A DNA stretch of 64,000 nt from Paraburkholderia gardini (GCF_907164575.1 NZ_CAJQYY010000001.1:1-64000), one strand, 5' to 3'. Shown: positions 39,471-49,469, numbered from the stretch's first letter. Numbers and translations are program-made. The notes: generated by a model not told the origin, from the sequence alone.

Positions 39471-39547
39471 AACGAACCATTTGTTAAGGTCGGCTCCTGT
39501 CCACTAGGACGGAGCACGTTGTAACCCATCGAAGAGCCTGGCATCCT

Positions 39548-40678
39548 CTAGTTCTTTTTTGAGGGGCAGTGCTCAATCAACCGCTTGTATAAATCGACGT
39601 ACGAATCAACCATTGCTTGGGCCGTGAATCTGACCTCGAAACGTGCGCGCGCATTGTGACCGAGTTTAGTGGTAAGCGCATCATCGTCCCACAGGCGCTG
39701 CATGGCGACGCGCAACGCTGATGGATCACTGGGCGGCACGACGAGGCCTGTCGTTTCATCAATATTTACGTACGAGGTGCCGGTTCCGATTTCTGTGGAA
39801 ATCATCGGTTTCCCAAACAACGCTCCTTCAAGAAGCGAGATGCCAAATGCCTCCGACCTCAAATGGGATGGGAATACGAGCGCCCTACTCAATGTGAGGA
39901 GCGCAATCTTGTCATCGTCGTCGACCGGTCCGACAAAGTTGACCTGTCCTTCAAGACCCAGTCGTTGCGCCTGCTCGCGTAACGCGGTTCCAACCGGCCC
40001 CGCACCTACAATTACAACGCGAAAATCTGTGCCGGGCAGCGCATCCAGCAGGACGTGTAAACCCTTGTAGTACCGGAGGTTGCCCACAAACAAAAAGAAC
40101 TTTGTTGAGCCGACACGTTCCTTCCAATGTCGCAAGCGCTCTTCTGCGGGCGCCGCATACGAAGAAGCATCCAGCCCAATCGGTATAACCTCAACCTTAT
40201 CCCGATAGCGTTGCAGCACCGGACTCGTCGCCAGATAATTTGGGGACGTCGCAACGATCTTATCTACGCTCGCGAGAAACCTGTCCCTCAGCGGGCGATA
40301 GAACTGGAGCAACACTTTTTGCCGAACGATGTCCGAGTGATAGGTGACGATGCTTGGCTTTCTCACGCGAGTAGCAAAGTGCACGACATCGGCAAACGGC
40401 CACGGAAAGTGGTAGTGAATCAGATCTGCCTCGCTGGCCAGGCTTGCGAACCGTTTAAAGGCCGCCGTGGAAAACGCCGATGAAGCGATTTCCACATCGA
40501 GTTTTGCCCTGTGGTGAAGATGGTCACCAAGGTTCACAGTCGTAGTATTCTTGCTGACGGTAAGCACTTCACTCGTGATTCCACGTCTCGCGGAGCCTGA
40601 ACACAATTGGTTGATCAGTTCCTCGACCCCGCCCATCGAATCCGGCTTGTATGTCTTGTAGAAATGTAGAACGCGCAT
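39548..40678 (-). CDS. GT4-family glycosyltransferase
   Basis: 376 residues in GT-B fold: MRVLHFYKTYKPDSMGGVEELINQL at the start, FFLFVGNLRYYKGLHVLLDAL at the second Rossmann domain and RSEAFGISLLEGALFGKPMI with the E-x7-E donor site. Resembles mannosyl/rhamnosyltransferases of the WbpY/WbpZ/WbdB kind found in D-mannan and D-rhamnan loci, though the exact linkage cannot be inferred. It lies 77 bp beyond gtrB on the same strand and 137 bp after manC. Confidence 0.9.
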   Translation of the reverse strand: MRVLHFYKTYKPDSMGGVEELINQLCSGSARRGITSEVLTVSKNTTTVNLGDHLHHRAKLDVEIASSAFSTAAFKRFASLASEADLIHYHFPWPFADVVHFATRVRKPSIVTYHSDIVRQKVLLQFYRPLRDRFLASVDKIVATSPNYLATSPVLQRYRDKVEVIPIGLDASSYAAPAEERLRHWKERVGSTKFFLFVGNLRYYKGLHVLLDALPGTDFRVVIVGAGPVGTALREQAQRLGLEGQVNFVGPVDDDDKIALLTLSRALVFPSHLRSEAFGISLLEGALFGKPMISTEIGTGTSYVNIDETTGLVVPPSDPSALRVAMQRLWDDDALTTKLGHNARARFEVRFTAQAMVDSYVDLYKRLIEHCPSKKN

Positions 40679-40815
40679 AAGTTTGGCTGAGCAAATCCGC
40701 TCGGCTTTCAGTGGTCAGCGGAGCGGCCTCGAAGCCCGTTCCTCAACATTGTCACAACGGCCGTGTGGCGCCCGCCGGCAGCGACAAACGAAACGCGCTT
40801 CGGCACGCGCGATGG

Positions 40816-42267
40816 CTATGCGGCTGGTGCGCGTCCATAGATATCGTCGAACCGGACAATATCGTCTTCGCCCAGATATTCGCCACACTGAACTTCGATC
40901 AGAACGAGGTTCATTACGCCCGGATTGATCAGGCGATGCTTGTGCCCGGCGGGAATGTAGGTCGACTCGTTTGGCTGGAGCGAGATGACCCGATCACCGT
41001 TGACGATCTCCGCGCAGCCGCTAACGACAATCCAGTGTTCGCTGCGATGATGGTGCTTTTGTAAAGATAACGACGCCTGCGGCTTGACGACGATGCGTTT
41101 CATCTTGAAGCGATCGCCCTCTTCCAGCACGGTATAAGTACCCCACGGACGATGAACGGTGCGGTGCAGACGATACGCATCGTGGTTCGCCCGCTTCAGC
41201 TTCGTAACGATTTGCTTTACATCCTGTGCGCGCCCACGCTCGGCGATCAATAGTGCATCGGCGGTATCGACCACGATCAGGTCACGTACGCCGACGACGC
41301 CGATTACGCGCTCGTCGCTACGGATGAAGCAGTTGTCGACATCGTACAGTTCCGCTTCGCCGTGAATCCGGTTGCCACGTTCATCGGCGGGGGTCAGGTC
41401 GCTGATCGAGAGCCACGACCCGATGTCGCTCCAGCCGATTTCACACGGGACGACGTTAACATTGTCGGAGCGCTCCATAACCGCGTAGTCGATTGAGATA
41501 TCTTCGGCCTTGCCGAACTGAGCGGCATCGAGCTCGATCACATAGCCGTCGTCCGAGGTGCTCCGTTTCGCGTCATGTACGGCACCGAGAGCCGGTTCAG
41601 CCACGGTTGGCGCGTGACGTTCAAGCTCAGCCAGCATCGTTTCCGCTGTGAAGCAAAACATCCCGGCGTTCCAGAGGTGGCGGCCGTCCGCGACTAACTC
41701 CTCGGCGACACTTGGTTTTGGTTTCTCGATGAAACTCACTACCTTGTGAACGGCTTCAGTGCCTTGCAGGGGCTTTACTTCGTATTCGATATATCCGAAG
41801 CCGGTTTCCGGCCGGGTCGGGCGAATGCCGAAAGTGACGAGCCGGCCTTCCTGGGCAGAGTGGACTGCGTGTTGCACGGCGACGCCAAAGGCCTTTTCGT
41901 CTTCGATCAGTTGATCTGCGGGCATCACCAGCATGATGGCGTCACCACCATGCTGTTCGCGTACCACTTCGGCTGCCACGCCAATTGCGGCGGCGGTATT
42001 ACGTGCGGTCGGTTCGAGGATGAAGCCCAGCTGGGACACGGAGGACTCAACCTCGACGCATTCATCCTTCGTGAGGAAATACGTCTCGCGGTTCGTGACG
42101 ATAACGACTTCGTTCGCGTTCGCGAGATGCGACGCCCGCAGGAACGTCTTTTGGAGCAGGCTCTGCCCGTCGGCCAGTTTGAGCAGGGGTTTCGGAAAGG
42201 CTTCGCGGGAAACCGGCCACAGACGAGTGCCTGCGCCGCCGCAAATAATGACGGGAATAATATTCAT
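40816..42267 (-). CDS. manC: Mannose-1-phosphate guanylyltransferase / mannose-6-phosphate isomerase
   Basis: 483 residues (ATG 42267; an in-frame ATG at 42288 would add seven). The pyrophosphorylase signature CGGAGTRLWPVSREAFPKP opens the protein, with FIEKPKP in the middle. The C-terminal type II isomerase cupin has VHRPWGTYTVLEEG, HHHRSEHW and the metal-site YIPAGHKHRL. It supplies GDP-mannose for Gmd and mannosyltransferases. Phosphomannomutase (ManB) is not in the window. Confidence 0.95.
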   Translation of the reverse strand: MNIIPVIICGGAGTRLWPVSREAFPKPLLKLADGQSLLQKTFLRASHLANANEVVIVTNRETYFLTKDECVEVESSVSQLGFILEPTARNTAAAIGVAAEVVREQHGGDAIMLVMPADQLIEDEKAFGVAVQHAVHSAQEGRLVTFGIRPTRPETGFGYIEYEVKPLQGTEAVHKVVSFIEKPKPSVAEELVADGRHLWNAGMFCFTAETMLAELERHAPTVAEPALGAVHDAKRSTSDDGYVIELDAAQFGKAEDISIDYAVMERSDNVNVVPCEIGWSDIGSWLSISDLTPADERGNRIHGEAELYDVDNCFIRSDERVIGVVGVRDLIVVDTADALLIAERGRAQDVKQIVTKLKRANHDAYRLHRTVHRPWGTYTVLEEGDRFKMKRIVVKPQASLSLQKHHHRSEHWIVVSGCAEIVNGDRVISLQPNESTYIPAGHKHRLINPGVMNLVLIEVQCGEYLGEDDIVRFDDIYGRAPAA

Positions 42268-42627
42268 CGAATTGATCAAGTCGCGCATGGATGGCTTATG
42301 CAGACCGTAATTTTAGCGGAATTTGCATCCGCGGTCGCCTGTTGCCAAACATCTCGTTACCGTTGTTGCAGCAGAGACCCGCATTTTTCATCGCCTCGTG
42401 GCGCGTCCGGCTGTATTGTGCTTGGAGATCACAATTCGCGGAGCCGAATACCAAAGGCGAGCATGGTATTTGCTTGTCAGTGTCGGCATAATGTCGGGCA
42501 TTACAGTTTGCCGCCTGACTGCCATAAGGTACATCCTGGGCGGGTTTCCTCGTTCTCGCAGGGTTTCTTACGAATCGGCAATGGCGTCGTCATATCAATC
42601 CAACCGTTCTGAACAGCCTGGGGTGTA
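42268..42627. other. Divergent intergenic region between manC and wbpM-like gene
   Basis: 360 bp with no supportable gene. It must contain promoters for the manC-side and wbpM-side transcription units. CATAAT at 42487-42492 is a possible plus-strand -10 but I find no matching -35 at 17 bp. No strong dyad was seen. Confidence 0.35.
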
Positions 42628-44511
42628 ATGGGAATGCTTCGATTCAAGTCCTCGTGGCTGTCCTTCAGCGCATTCGCATTCGATGCGTTCGCGGTCGCCG
42701 GCGCATGGCTTGCCGCATATGCCATCCGGTTCAATGGATCGGTTCCCGCGGAATTCTGGCATGGCGGTTTCAATGCGCTCATATGGGTGGTGATCACGTA
42801 TGCGGCGATGTTCCGCGTATTTGGCCTCTATCGCGGTATGTGGGTGTTCGCCAGCTTGCCTGACCTGATACGGATATCGAAGTCGGTGGTGACTGGCGGT
42901 CTCCTCGTCATGATCGGCGCAGTGATGGTGCAGCCTTCACCGATTATTCCGCGGTCCGTGCTGGTTGTCTCCCCGTTGCTATTGTTTCTGGCGATGGGAG
43001 GATCGCGAGCGCTCTATCGAGCCACCAAGGAGTTCTACCTGTATGGCGGGCTCGTCGCCCAAGGGAAGCCGGTGATCGTGCTGGGCGCCGGAACGGCAGG
43101 CGCGAGTCTGGCGCGCGAACTCTCGCGGTCGAGCGAGTGGCGGCTGGTCGGGCTGCTCGACGATGACCCGGCCAAGCAAGGTCGCGAGATATACGGATAC
43201 AAGGTGCTTGGCTCGATCACTGACCTGCAGCGCTGGTCGGTGGAGCTGCGAGTGGAACACGCGATCATCGCAATTCCTTCGGCCTCGGTGGATGCTCAGC
43301 GTCGGGTCGCGACCCTGTGCGTGCGTGCCGGTGTCCGTGCCATGGTGTTGCCAGCGCTAACCACACTCAATCAGGGCCAAGCCTTCCTTTCTCGCGTGCG
43401 CCAGATCGACCTGGAGGATCTGCTGGGTCGGGAGCCAGTGCGAATCGACATGCCGCACGTCGAAGCGCTGCTCCTCGGGCGGGTAGTCATGGTGACTGGA
43501 GCGGGCGGGTCGATTGGGTCGGAACTATGCCGCCAGATCCTGCGTTTTAACCCAGCGCAACTGATCGTATTCGATCTGTCCGAATACGCTATGTATCGAC
43601 TGACAGAGGAGTTGTGCGATCGTTTCCCGGAACTGTCGGTAATTCCCATGATCGGCGACGCGAAGGATTCGTTGTTGCTGGATCAAGTCCTGTCGCGCTA
43701 TACGCCGTACATCGTCTTCCACGCAGCCGCATACAAGCATGTGCCGTTGATGGAAGAGTTGAACGCCTGGCAGGCCGTGCGCAACAACGTGTTAGGTACC
43801 TATCGCGTGGCAAGGGCTGCGATTCGTCACGACGTGAAACATTTCGTCCTGATCTCGACCGACAAGGCGGTGAACCCGACCAACGTGATGGGGGCGAGCA
43901 AGCGCCTGGCGGAGATGGCATGTCAGGCTTTGCAGCAAACGAGTTCACGCACGCAGTTCGAGACGGTTCGCTTCGGCAACGTGCTCGGCAGCGCCGGCAG
44001 TGTAATTCCAAAGTTTCAGCAGCAGATTGCGAAGGGCGGCCCGGTGACCGTGACACATCCGGAGATCACGCGCTTCTTCATGACCATTCCAGAGGCGTCA
44101 CAGCTGGTGTTGCAGGCGTCGAGCATGGGCCGGGGTGGGGAAATCTTCATCCTGGACATGGGTGAGCCAGTGAAGATCGTGGATCTCGCGCGCGACCTGA
44201 TCCGCCTATATGGATTCAACGAGGAGCAGATCCGGATCGTGTTCACAGGCCTGAGGCCGGGCGAAAAGCTTTACGAAGAGTTGCTGGCGTGCGACGAGAC
44301 GACAACACGTACACCGCATCCGAAGCTACGGATCGCACAAGCTCGCGAAGTGCCGGGCAATCTTCTCGATGAACTGCTGCCGTGGCTGATGCAGCATCGC
44401 GTACCTGCGGATGATGAGGTTCGCCGCGATCTGCGCCGGTGGGTGCCAGAATATCAACCGACGTCGCCCCCCGTGCTGCAAAGCGTGCCAAGCCTCAGGC
44501 AGGTGCAGTAG
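42628..44511 (+). CDS. wbpM: UDP-HexNAc C4,6-dehydratase/epimerase, WbpM/FlaA1-like membrane protein
   Basis: 627 residues: four N-terminal transmembrane helices (to ~130), a first Rossmann domain with GAGTAGASLARELS, then the catalytic short-chain dehydrogenase domain with TGAGGSIGSELC and ISTDKAVNPTNVMGASKR, where Met replaces the usual Tyr, as in WbpM. Converts UDP-GlcNAc to the 4-keto-6-deoxy intermediate used for UDP-QuiNAc or UDP-FucNAc. GGGGTG precedes ATG. Together with the WbpV-like reductase and WbpL-like transferase downstream it would supply the primer sugar. Confidence 0.93.
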   Translation: MGMLRFKSSWLSFSAFAFDAFAVAGAWLAAYAIRFNGSVPAEFWHGGFNALIWVVITYAAMFRVFGLYRGMWVFASLPDLIRISKSVVTGGLLVMIGAVMVQPSPIIPRSVLVVSPLLLFLAMGGSRALYRATKEFYLYGGLVAQGKPVIVLGAGTAGASLARELSRSSEWRLVGLLDDDPAKQGREIYGYKVLGSITDLQRWSVELRVEHAIIAIPSASVDAQRRVATLCVRAGVRAMVLPALTTLNQGQAFLSRVRQIDLEDLLGREPVRIDMPHVEALLLGRVVMVTGAGGSIGSELCRQILRFNPAQLIVFDLSEYAMYRLTEELCDRFPELSVIPMIGDAKDSLLLDQVLSRYTPYIVFHAAAYKHVPLMEELNAWQAVRNNVLGTYRVARAAIRHDVKHFVLISTDKAVNPTNVMGASKRLAEMACQALQQTSSRTQFETVRFGNVLGSAGSVIPKFQQQIAKGGPVTVTHPEITRFFMTIPEASQLVLQASSMGRGGEIFILDMGEPVKIVDLARDLIRLYGFNEEQIRIVFTGLRPGEKLYEELLACDETTTRTPHPKLRIAQAREVPGNLLDELLPWLMQHRVPADDEVRRDLRRWVPEYQPTSPPVLQSVPSLRQVQ

Positions 44512-44617
44512 ACCGGTTGAACCCCGCCGCGAAATTCTCCTTTCTTATCGCACGATGACGGCTTCTGCTGCCATCATTGCCTCCGAGCATTGCTCAATTC
44601 GTCTTTAAGCCACACGC

Positions 44618-45802
44618 ATGAAATTGCTTTTTGATCTTAATTCGCTTCGCCCTCCCAGAAGCGGAATCGGCTATTACGCACAACATTTGCTGGAAGGTCT
44701 GCGTGGGCAACCAGATGTCGAGGACGTTGCCGGATGGGTCGGCGCAACGGTGTTCGAAGGAGAGCGCCTGACGGACCTGATTGCAGATCAAGCAGCATTG
44801 CAAAAGGCGGTTCAGTTCAGCGACGGATTGAAGGCGAAGCTGCTCCAGAAGTCGCGCGGGCTGCCTGGCTTGTACAGAATGCGAACCGTGATGCGACACA
44901 ATGCGTCACGAGCGTTGCGTGGTGACTTTGCGCAACGAGGCTACATCTACCATGAGACTAACTTCGTCGCGTCCCCCTACAAGGGGCCGTCGGTGGTAAC
45001 CGTGCATGACTTGTCGCATCGGCGCCATCCCGAATTTCATCCTCGCGTTGCCGTCGAGTATCTTGACCGAGAGTTGCCGCGGACCCTCCGCCAGGCGCAG
45101 ACGATCATCGCCGACAGCATCTATACTCGAAACGAGATTCTTGACATCTACGGCGTGCCGGAAGAAAAAGTCGTTCCCATATATCTGGGTGTCGAGTCAT
45201 CGTTTCAGCCTTACAGTGCCGAGGTCTGTACTCCGGCGCTCGAATCGCTGGGCCTGAAGTATCGCGGTTTCGTGCTTTCGGTTTGTACGCTACAGCCGCG
45301 TAAAAACCTCCATCGTCTCGTGCGTGCATTCGCTTGTCTGCCCGAGGACATGCGACAAGCGTTTCCGCTGGTGCTCATTGGCGCGGACGGTTGGAAGAAC
45401 TCGGAACTGATGCAAGAAATTGAGCCGCTCGCGCGCGCTGGCCAGATCGTAACGCCCGGCTATGTTTCGCGCGCAGCCCTTCTCCATCTGTATGCGTCAG
45501 CGGCTGTATTTGCGTATCCGTCGCTGTATGAGGGCTTCGGCCTTCCTGTGGCTGAAGCGATGGCGAGCGGCGTGCCGGTGTTGACATCGAATGTGACTTC
45601 GATCCCAGAGGTTACGGCGGGTGCCGCCCTGGAAGTGAATCCGTATTCCGTCGAAGAAATTACGGCCGGTCTGGAGCGCCTCCTGGGAAATGAGCCACTG
45701 CGCGAAGAGCTTGTGGGCAAAGGTCTGCGCCGGGCGACCGAACTCACCTGGGACGCGACGGTAAAGCAAACACTGAACGTTTATCGCGCACTGTCCGCGT
45801 GA
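44618..45802 (+). CDS. GT4-family glycosyltransferase
   Basis: 394 residues. KLLFDLNSLRPPRSGIGYYAQHLLEGL at the N-terminus, TVHDLSHRRHPEFHP, LSVCTLQPRKNLHRLVRAF, and YEGFGLPVAEAMASG with the E-x7-E motif make it a clear GT-B retaining transferase related to mannosyl/rhamnosyltransferases of O-antigen loci. It sits between wbpM and the wbpV-like gene, so it may add the first residues to the primer; this is inference. 107 bp follow wbpM. Confidence 0.92.
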   Translation: MKLLFDLNSLRPPRSGIGYYAQHLLEGLRGQPDVEDVAGWVGATVFEGERLTDLIADQAALQKAVQFSDGLKAKLLQKSRGLPGLYRMRTVMRHNASRALRGDFAQRGYIYHETNFVASPYKGPSVVTVHDLSHRRHPEFHPRVAVEYLDRELPRTLRQAQTIIADSIYTRNEILDIYGVPEEKVVPIYLGVESSFQPYSAEVCTPALESLGLKYRGFVLSVCTLQPRKNLHRLVRAFACLPEDMRQAFPLVLIGADGWKNSELMQEIEPLARAGQIVTPGYVSRAALLHLYASAAVFAYPSLYEGFGLPVAEAMASGVPVLTSNVTSIPEVTAGAALEVNPYSVEEITAGLERLLGNEPLREELVGKGLRRATELTWDATVKQTLNVYRALSA

Positions 45803-45844
45803 TATAGGCTACACCTCGTGCTGCGCATGCAAGGGAACAGGGAT

Positions 45845-46798
45845 ATGCAGATTGCCGTGAGTGGTGCAAACGGATTCGTTGGCCGCACGCTTTGCTCGCA
45901 ACTGTGCGACACGGGTCATGACGTGATCGCGATCGTGCGGCGTTCTGGCATTTCAGAAGCGCGTGCCCACGAATGCCTGATCGCCGACGACAATTTCGAG
46001 GGGATCGCTGACGGCATGCCGGAACTAGGCCGGTGCGACGTACTCGTACATCTTGCCGCGCGCGTGCACGTGATGCAGGATCGGATGGCCGAGCCGCTCG
46101 CAGCGTATCGGGCCGTGAATGTCGAAGGCGCGTTGAACGCCGCGGCTGCGGCACGTCGCGCAGGTGCACGACGGATGATATTCGTCAGCAGTGTCAAGGC
46201 GCTGGGAGAGGGCGAGCCTGGTCGTCCGTGGCGCGAAGACGACCAACCAGCTCCTGTCGATCCATATGGCATCTCGAAGTTTGAAGCAGAGCAGGCGCTG
46301 ACAGCCTTCGGACGAGAGAAAGGCATGGAGATTGTTATCGTCAGGCCACCGCTCGTCTATGGCCCGGGGGTACGCGCAAACTTCCAGGGTTTGATGAAAG
46401 CCGTGGATCGTGGCATTCCCTTGCCGCTCGGCGGAGTCGAGGCTCGCCGCAGTATGGTCTACGTCGGCAATCTGGCTGACGCGATCCGCGTCCTCGCTAC
46501 GCGGCCGGAGCCGACTGAAGGTGTCTTTCATGTGAGCGACGGCGACGATCTGTCTGTCTCCGGAATGGTCCGAGCCATTGCTGGTGGCTTTGGCAAATCG
46601 GCCCGCTTGATACCTGTCCCGGTTTCCTGGTTGCGCAGTCTTGGACGGTTGACGGGAAGGTCGGCGCAAATCGAACGCCTGACTAGCTCACTCCGTATCG
46701 AGGTCTCGCGAATGCGGAAAGATATTGGATGGATGCCGCCCTGGACCGTCTCCGAAGGGCTTGCCGAAACCGTGCGTGCATACAGGACAGGCCGCTGA
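45845..46798 (+). CDS. wbpV: UDP-4-keto-6-deoxy-HexNAc reductase (WbpV-like epimerase/dehydratase family)
   Basis: 317 residues. VSGANGFVGRTLC is the NAD(P) site; LVHLAARVHVM, FVSSVKALGEG and DPYGISKFEAEQAL carry the substrate and Ser/Tyr/Lys sites; RPPLVYGPGVRANF is typical of the WbpV/WbpK subgroup. The likely role is to finish UDP-D-QuiNAc or UDP-D-FucNAc from the WbpM product. ATG 45845 is preceded by AGGGA. The next gene begins one base after its stop codon. Confidence 0.85.
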   Translation: MQIAVSGANGFVGRTLCSQLCDTGHDVIAIVRRSGISEARAHECLIADDNFEGIADGMPELGRCDVLVHLAARVHVMQDRMAEPLAAYRAVNVEGALNAAAAARRAGARRMIFVSSVKALGEGEPGRPWREDDQPAPVDPYGISKFEAEQALTAFGREKGMEIVIVRPPLVYGPGVRANFQGLMKAVDRGIPLPLGGVEARRSMVYVGNLADAIRVLATRPEPTEGVFHVSDGDDLSVSGMVRAIAGGFGKSARLIPVPVSWLRSLGRLTGRSAQIERLTSSLRIEVSRMRKDIGWMPPWTVSEGLAETVRAYRTGR

Positions 46799-46799
46799 T

Positions 46800-47816
46800 A
46801 TGTCGCCCGGTACTTACCTGCCCGGTTCGTTTTCGTTGCTATCCATCGCTGCCGTTGCGATGATTCTCTGTTTGGCGATCCTTTTGATTCTGCTGCGAAC
46901 GGGCTGGGCCTGGGATATCGCCGTCGACATTCCGAATCATCGTTCCTTGCATGCTCGTCCCGTGCCGCGTATTGGCGGATGGGGGGTGCTGCCGGCGTCG
47001 CTACTGCTAATCGCGCTCTGGGCGCCATCGTTGCGCTGGATTGCGCTCGGAGCGGCCATGCTGGGTGTGGTATCGCAAGTTGATGATCGACGAGGGTTGT
47101 CCGCGAGAGTGAGGTTTGCCGCGCACCTCGTCGTGGTTGGGGCGGCGGTTGCGACCAGTGTTGTCGACGTTGTCTGGTGGTTTGCTGTCGTGCTGGTGAT
47201 TGCGCTCGTTTGGCTGGTCAACCTGTACAACTTCATGGACGGCTCGAACGGGTTAGCCGGGGGAATGACCGTGTTTGGGTTCGCGACCTACGCGATCGCT
47301 GCAACACCATCTCATCCAGAGCTGGCGGCTGCTGGTGTAGCTGTAGCAGGCGCTGGCTTAGGCTTCCTTGTGCTGAACTTCAAACCCGCGAGGATCTTTC
47401 TTGGCGACGTAGGTTCGATACCGTTGGGTTTTCTGGCCGGTGCACTGGGATTTTGGGGATGGCAACATGCGGCATGGCCCATCTGGTTTCCCCCGCTTGT
47501 TTTCGCACCGTTTATTGCGGACGCCACTGTGACATTGATACGACGTCTAGCGCGCGGTGAAAAATTCTGGCAGGCGCATCGCGAGCACTACTATCAGCGC
47601 CTCGTTCAATTGAGCGGCACTCATGTTCGCGTCGCGCTTCTCTACTACGGACTGATGCTGATTGGTTCTTTGGTCGCACTGCTTGCTCTGCATTTGCCGA
47701 CTAAGGTTCAGTGGCTTATGGCCGTATGCTGGTACGCGGTATTGGGAATACTCGGCTGGTGGACCGATTGTCGCTGGTGGAAATTCAGGCGCTCACACGC
47801 TCCGCTCGAGCGTTGA
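46800..47816 (+). CDS. wbpL: Polyprenyl-phosphate 6-deoxy-HexNAc-1-phosphate transferase, WbpL-like
   Basis: 338-residue multi-pass enzyme of the MraY/WecA family. IPNHRSLHARPVPRIGG at the first cytoplasmic loop, VSQVDDRRGLS with the paired aspartates, NLYNFMDGSNGLAGG, PARIFLGDVGSIPLG and the HREHYYQRL loop place it with WbpL-type initiating transferases. It starts polysaccharide assembly by putting QuiNAc/FucNAc- or GlcNAc-1-phosphate on undecaprenyl phosphate. Confidence 0.93.
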   Translation: MSPGTYLPGSFSLLSIAAVAMILCLAILLILLRTGWAWDIAVDIPNHRSLHARPVPRIGGWGVLPASLLLIALWAPSLRWIALGAAMLGVVSQVDDRRGLSARVRFAAHLVVVGAAVATSVVDVVWWFAVVLVIALVWLVNLYNFMDGSNGLAGGMTVFGFATYAIAATPSHPELAAAGVAVAGAGLGFLVLNFKPARIFLGDVGSIPLGFLAGALGFWGWQHAAWPIWFPPLVFAPFIADATVTLIRRLARGEKFWQAHREHYYQRLVQLSGTHVRVALLYYGLMLIGSLVALLALHLPTKVQWLMAVCWYAVLGILGWWTDCRWWKFRRSHAPLER

Positions 47817-48126
47817 GGGCTCAGAATGCGGCATGACGGCAGAAGTGGGGCGCGGTACCACGCAAAGTGCTCGACAGTGGACAAAGCGGCGGTCGACGCT
47901 ATTGCCCCCGTCACCATTTGCATGGTCTCTAGTGGCAGAGTGAGCACCGGATAGCTTTAACAACTGGACAACCGCTGCAGCGGCATACCCGGGTGGCTTG
48001 CTTCTCCACCGCTGGCATCTCCGTCTCCGAGGGACGCGAGTCGAGACTCGTGAGAAAATGGCAAATTTCCGGGCCTTCCAAGCCGCCAAAACCCAACCTC
48101 GCTTGAGCAAATAACAACAGAGTACG
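47817..48126. other. Intergenic region before the second gtr cassette
   Basis: 310 bp without a recognisable gene. It contains the 12-bp palindrome CCGCTGCAGCGG (47972-47983). Apparent open frames continue from neighbouring shadows and have no coding features. A promoter for the following three-gene cassette is expected here but none is convincing. Confidence 0.35.
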
Positions 48127-49077
48127 ATGCAAAATCCGATTTCGGCGAAGGTCGCCGTACTGATCCCCTGCTACAACGAAGAAGCGACGGTCGCTTCTGT
48201 CATCTTGGACTTTGCAGCACATCTGCCGGACGCGAGCATTCACGTCTTCGACAACAACTCATCCGATTACACTACAACGCGGGCGCGAGAGGCGGGTGCG
48301 GCGGTGAGGCATGTCGATTATCAAGGCAAAGGAAACGTTGTAAGACGCATGTTTGCAGATATCGATGCTGACATCTATGTGCTCGTCGATGGTGACGGTA
48401 CCTATGACGCATCGGACGCGCCGAACTTTATCGCAAGGCTGCTCGCCGAGGATCTCGATATGGTAGTTGGCGCCCGCACATCCGATGAGGAGTCCGCCTA
48501 CAGACGTGGGCATCGGTTCGGAAATGTGATGCTTACAAGCGTAGTCGCGCGGATATTTGGCAACTCTTTTTCAGACATGCTCTCTGGTTATAGAGTATTT
48601 TCACGGCGCTTCGTAAAGTCTTTCCCAGCGCACTCGGGCGGATTCGAAATCGAAACAGAACTCACTGTGCATGCCCTTGAGCTACGCATGGCGGTTGCCG
48701 AGATCGCGACGGCCTACAAGTCGCGCCCGGAAGGTTCGGCAAGCAAGCTGAACACCTATAGCGATGGATTTCGGATATTGCTAATGATTCTGCGTCTCTT
48801 CAAGACGGAAAAGCCGCTACTGTTTTTCTCGTTGGGCTTTGCAATATGCACACTCGCCTCCATGATCCTGGCAATACCGGTGTTCGAAACATACGTCCAA
48901 ACTGGCTTGGTGCCTCGTTTTCCCACGGCATTGCTATGCGCCGCAATAATGCTGTTCGGAACCCTTCTTCTCGTGTGCGGATTAGTGCTCGATACTGTCA
49001 CTCGCGGTCGGGCCGAAGCTAAACGGCTAGCCTACTTGCGCGTGCCGGCTCCGTCGAATACGCACCAGTTTCGCTAA
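48127..49077 (+). CDS. gtrB: GtrB-like polyprenyl-phosphate glycosyltransferase (GT2), cassette 2
   Basis: 316 residues: a GT2 domain with VLIPCYNEEATVASVI, FDNNSSDYTTTRAREAG, YVLVDGDGTYDASDA (DxD) and a basic RRGHRFGN stretch, then two C-terminal helices (LLFFSLGFAICTLASMILAI and LLCAAIMLFGTLLLVCGLVL). This subgroup is distinct in sequence from the GtrB of cassette 1, so a different donor sugar is likely. Its stop codon directly abuts the start of gtrA. Confidence 0.9.
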   Translation: MQNPISAKVAVLIPCYNEEATVASVILDFAAHLPDASIHVFDNNSSDYTTTRAREAGAAVRHVDYQGKGNVVRRMFADIDADIYVLVDGDGTYDASDAPNFIARLLAEDLDMVVGARTSDEESAYRRGHRFGNVMLTSVVARIFGNSFSDMLSGYRVFSRRFVKSFPAHSGGFEIETELTVHALELRMAVAEIATAYKSRPEGSASKLNTYSDGFRILLMILRLFKTEKPLLFFSLGFAICTLASMILAIPVFETYVQTGLVPRFPTALLCAAIMLFGTLLLVCGLVLDTVTRGRAEAKRLAYLRVPAPSNTHQFR

Positions 49078-49467
49078 ATGAGAGCGCAACTGTTGAGATT
49101 TGGTATCGTCGGGGCAGCGGGATTCGTCGTCGATGCATCAGTTCTATATATTTCCCTCCATTTTGGCACTGGCTACTATGTTGGCCGTGCATGGTCCTTT
49201 CTGCTGGCTGTATGGACGACGTGGCAATTGAATCGGCGGTTCACCTTCTCCGTCCGTGATCGAAAAAACGTGTGGCGAGAGGGAGGCAAATATCTCATGG
49301 CGATGTCCTTCGGAGGTATTGTCAATTACGCGACTTATTGTGCTCTCATCGCGACACTTCCCAAGTATTGGTTTCTTCCGCTGCTCTCTGTAGCAGCGGG
49401 GTCCGTCGCTGGGCTCATGGTCAACTTCCTCATCGCCCGTCACTGGGTTTACAAGACGTCGCATTGA
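49078..49467 (+). CDS. gtrA: GtrA-family membrane protein, cassette 2
   Basis: 129 residues, four hydrophobic helices, with RFGIVGAAGFVVDASVLYI, WQLNRRFTFSV and the C-terminal FLIARHWVYK. Putative flippase for the sugar-phosphopolyprenyl made by the preceding GtrB-like enzyme. It begins at the base after the gtrB stop codon and is followed within 2 bp by the GT-C gene, so the three form a tight operon. Confidence 0.92.
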   Translation: MRAQLLRFGIVGAAGFVVDASVLYISLHFGTGYYVGRAWSFLLAVWTTWQLNRRFTFSVRDRKNVWREGGKYLMAMSFGGIVNYATYCALIATLPKYWFLPLLSVAAGSVAGLMVNFLIARHWVYKTSH

Positions 49468-49469
49468 AT

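Noticed and set aside
47972..47983. Palindrome CCGCTGCAGCGG before the second gtr cassette as an operator
   Set aside because: Short, GC-rich, single copy, and not placed relative to any recognisable promoter.
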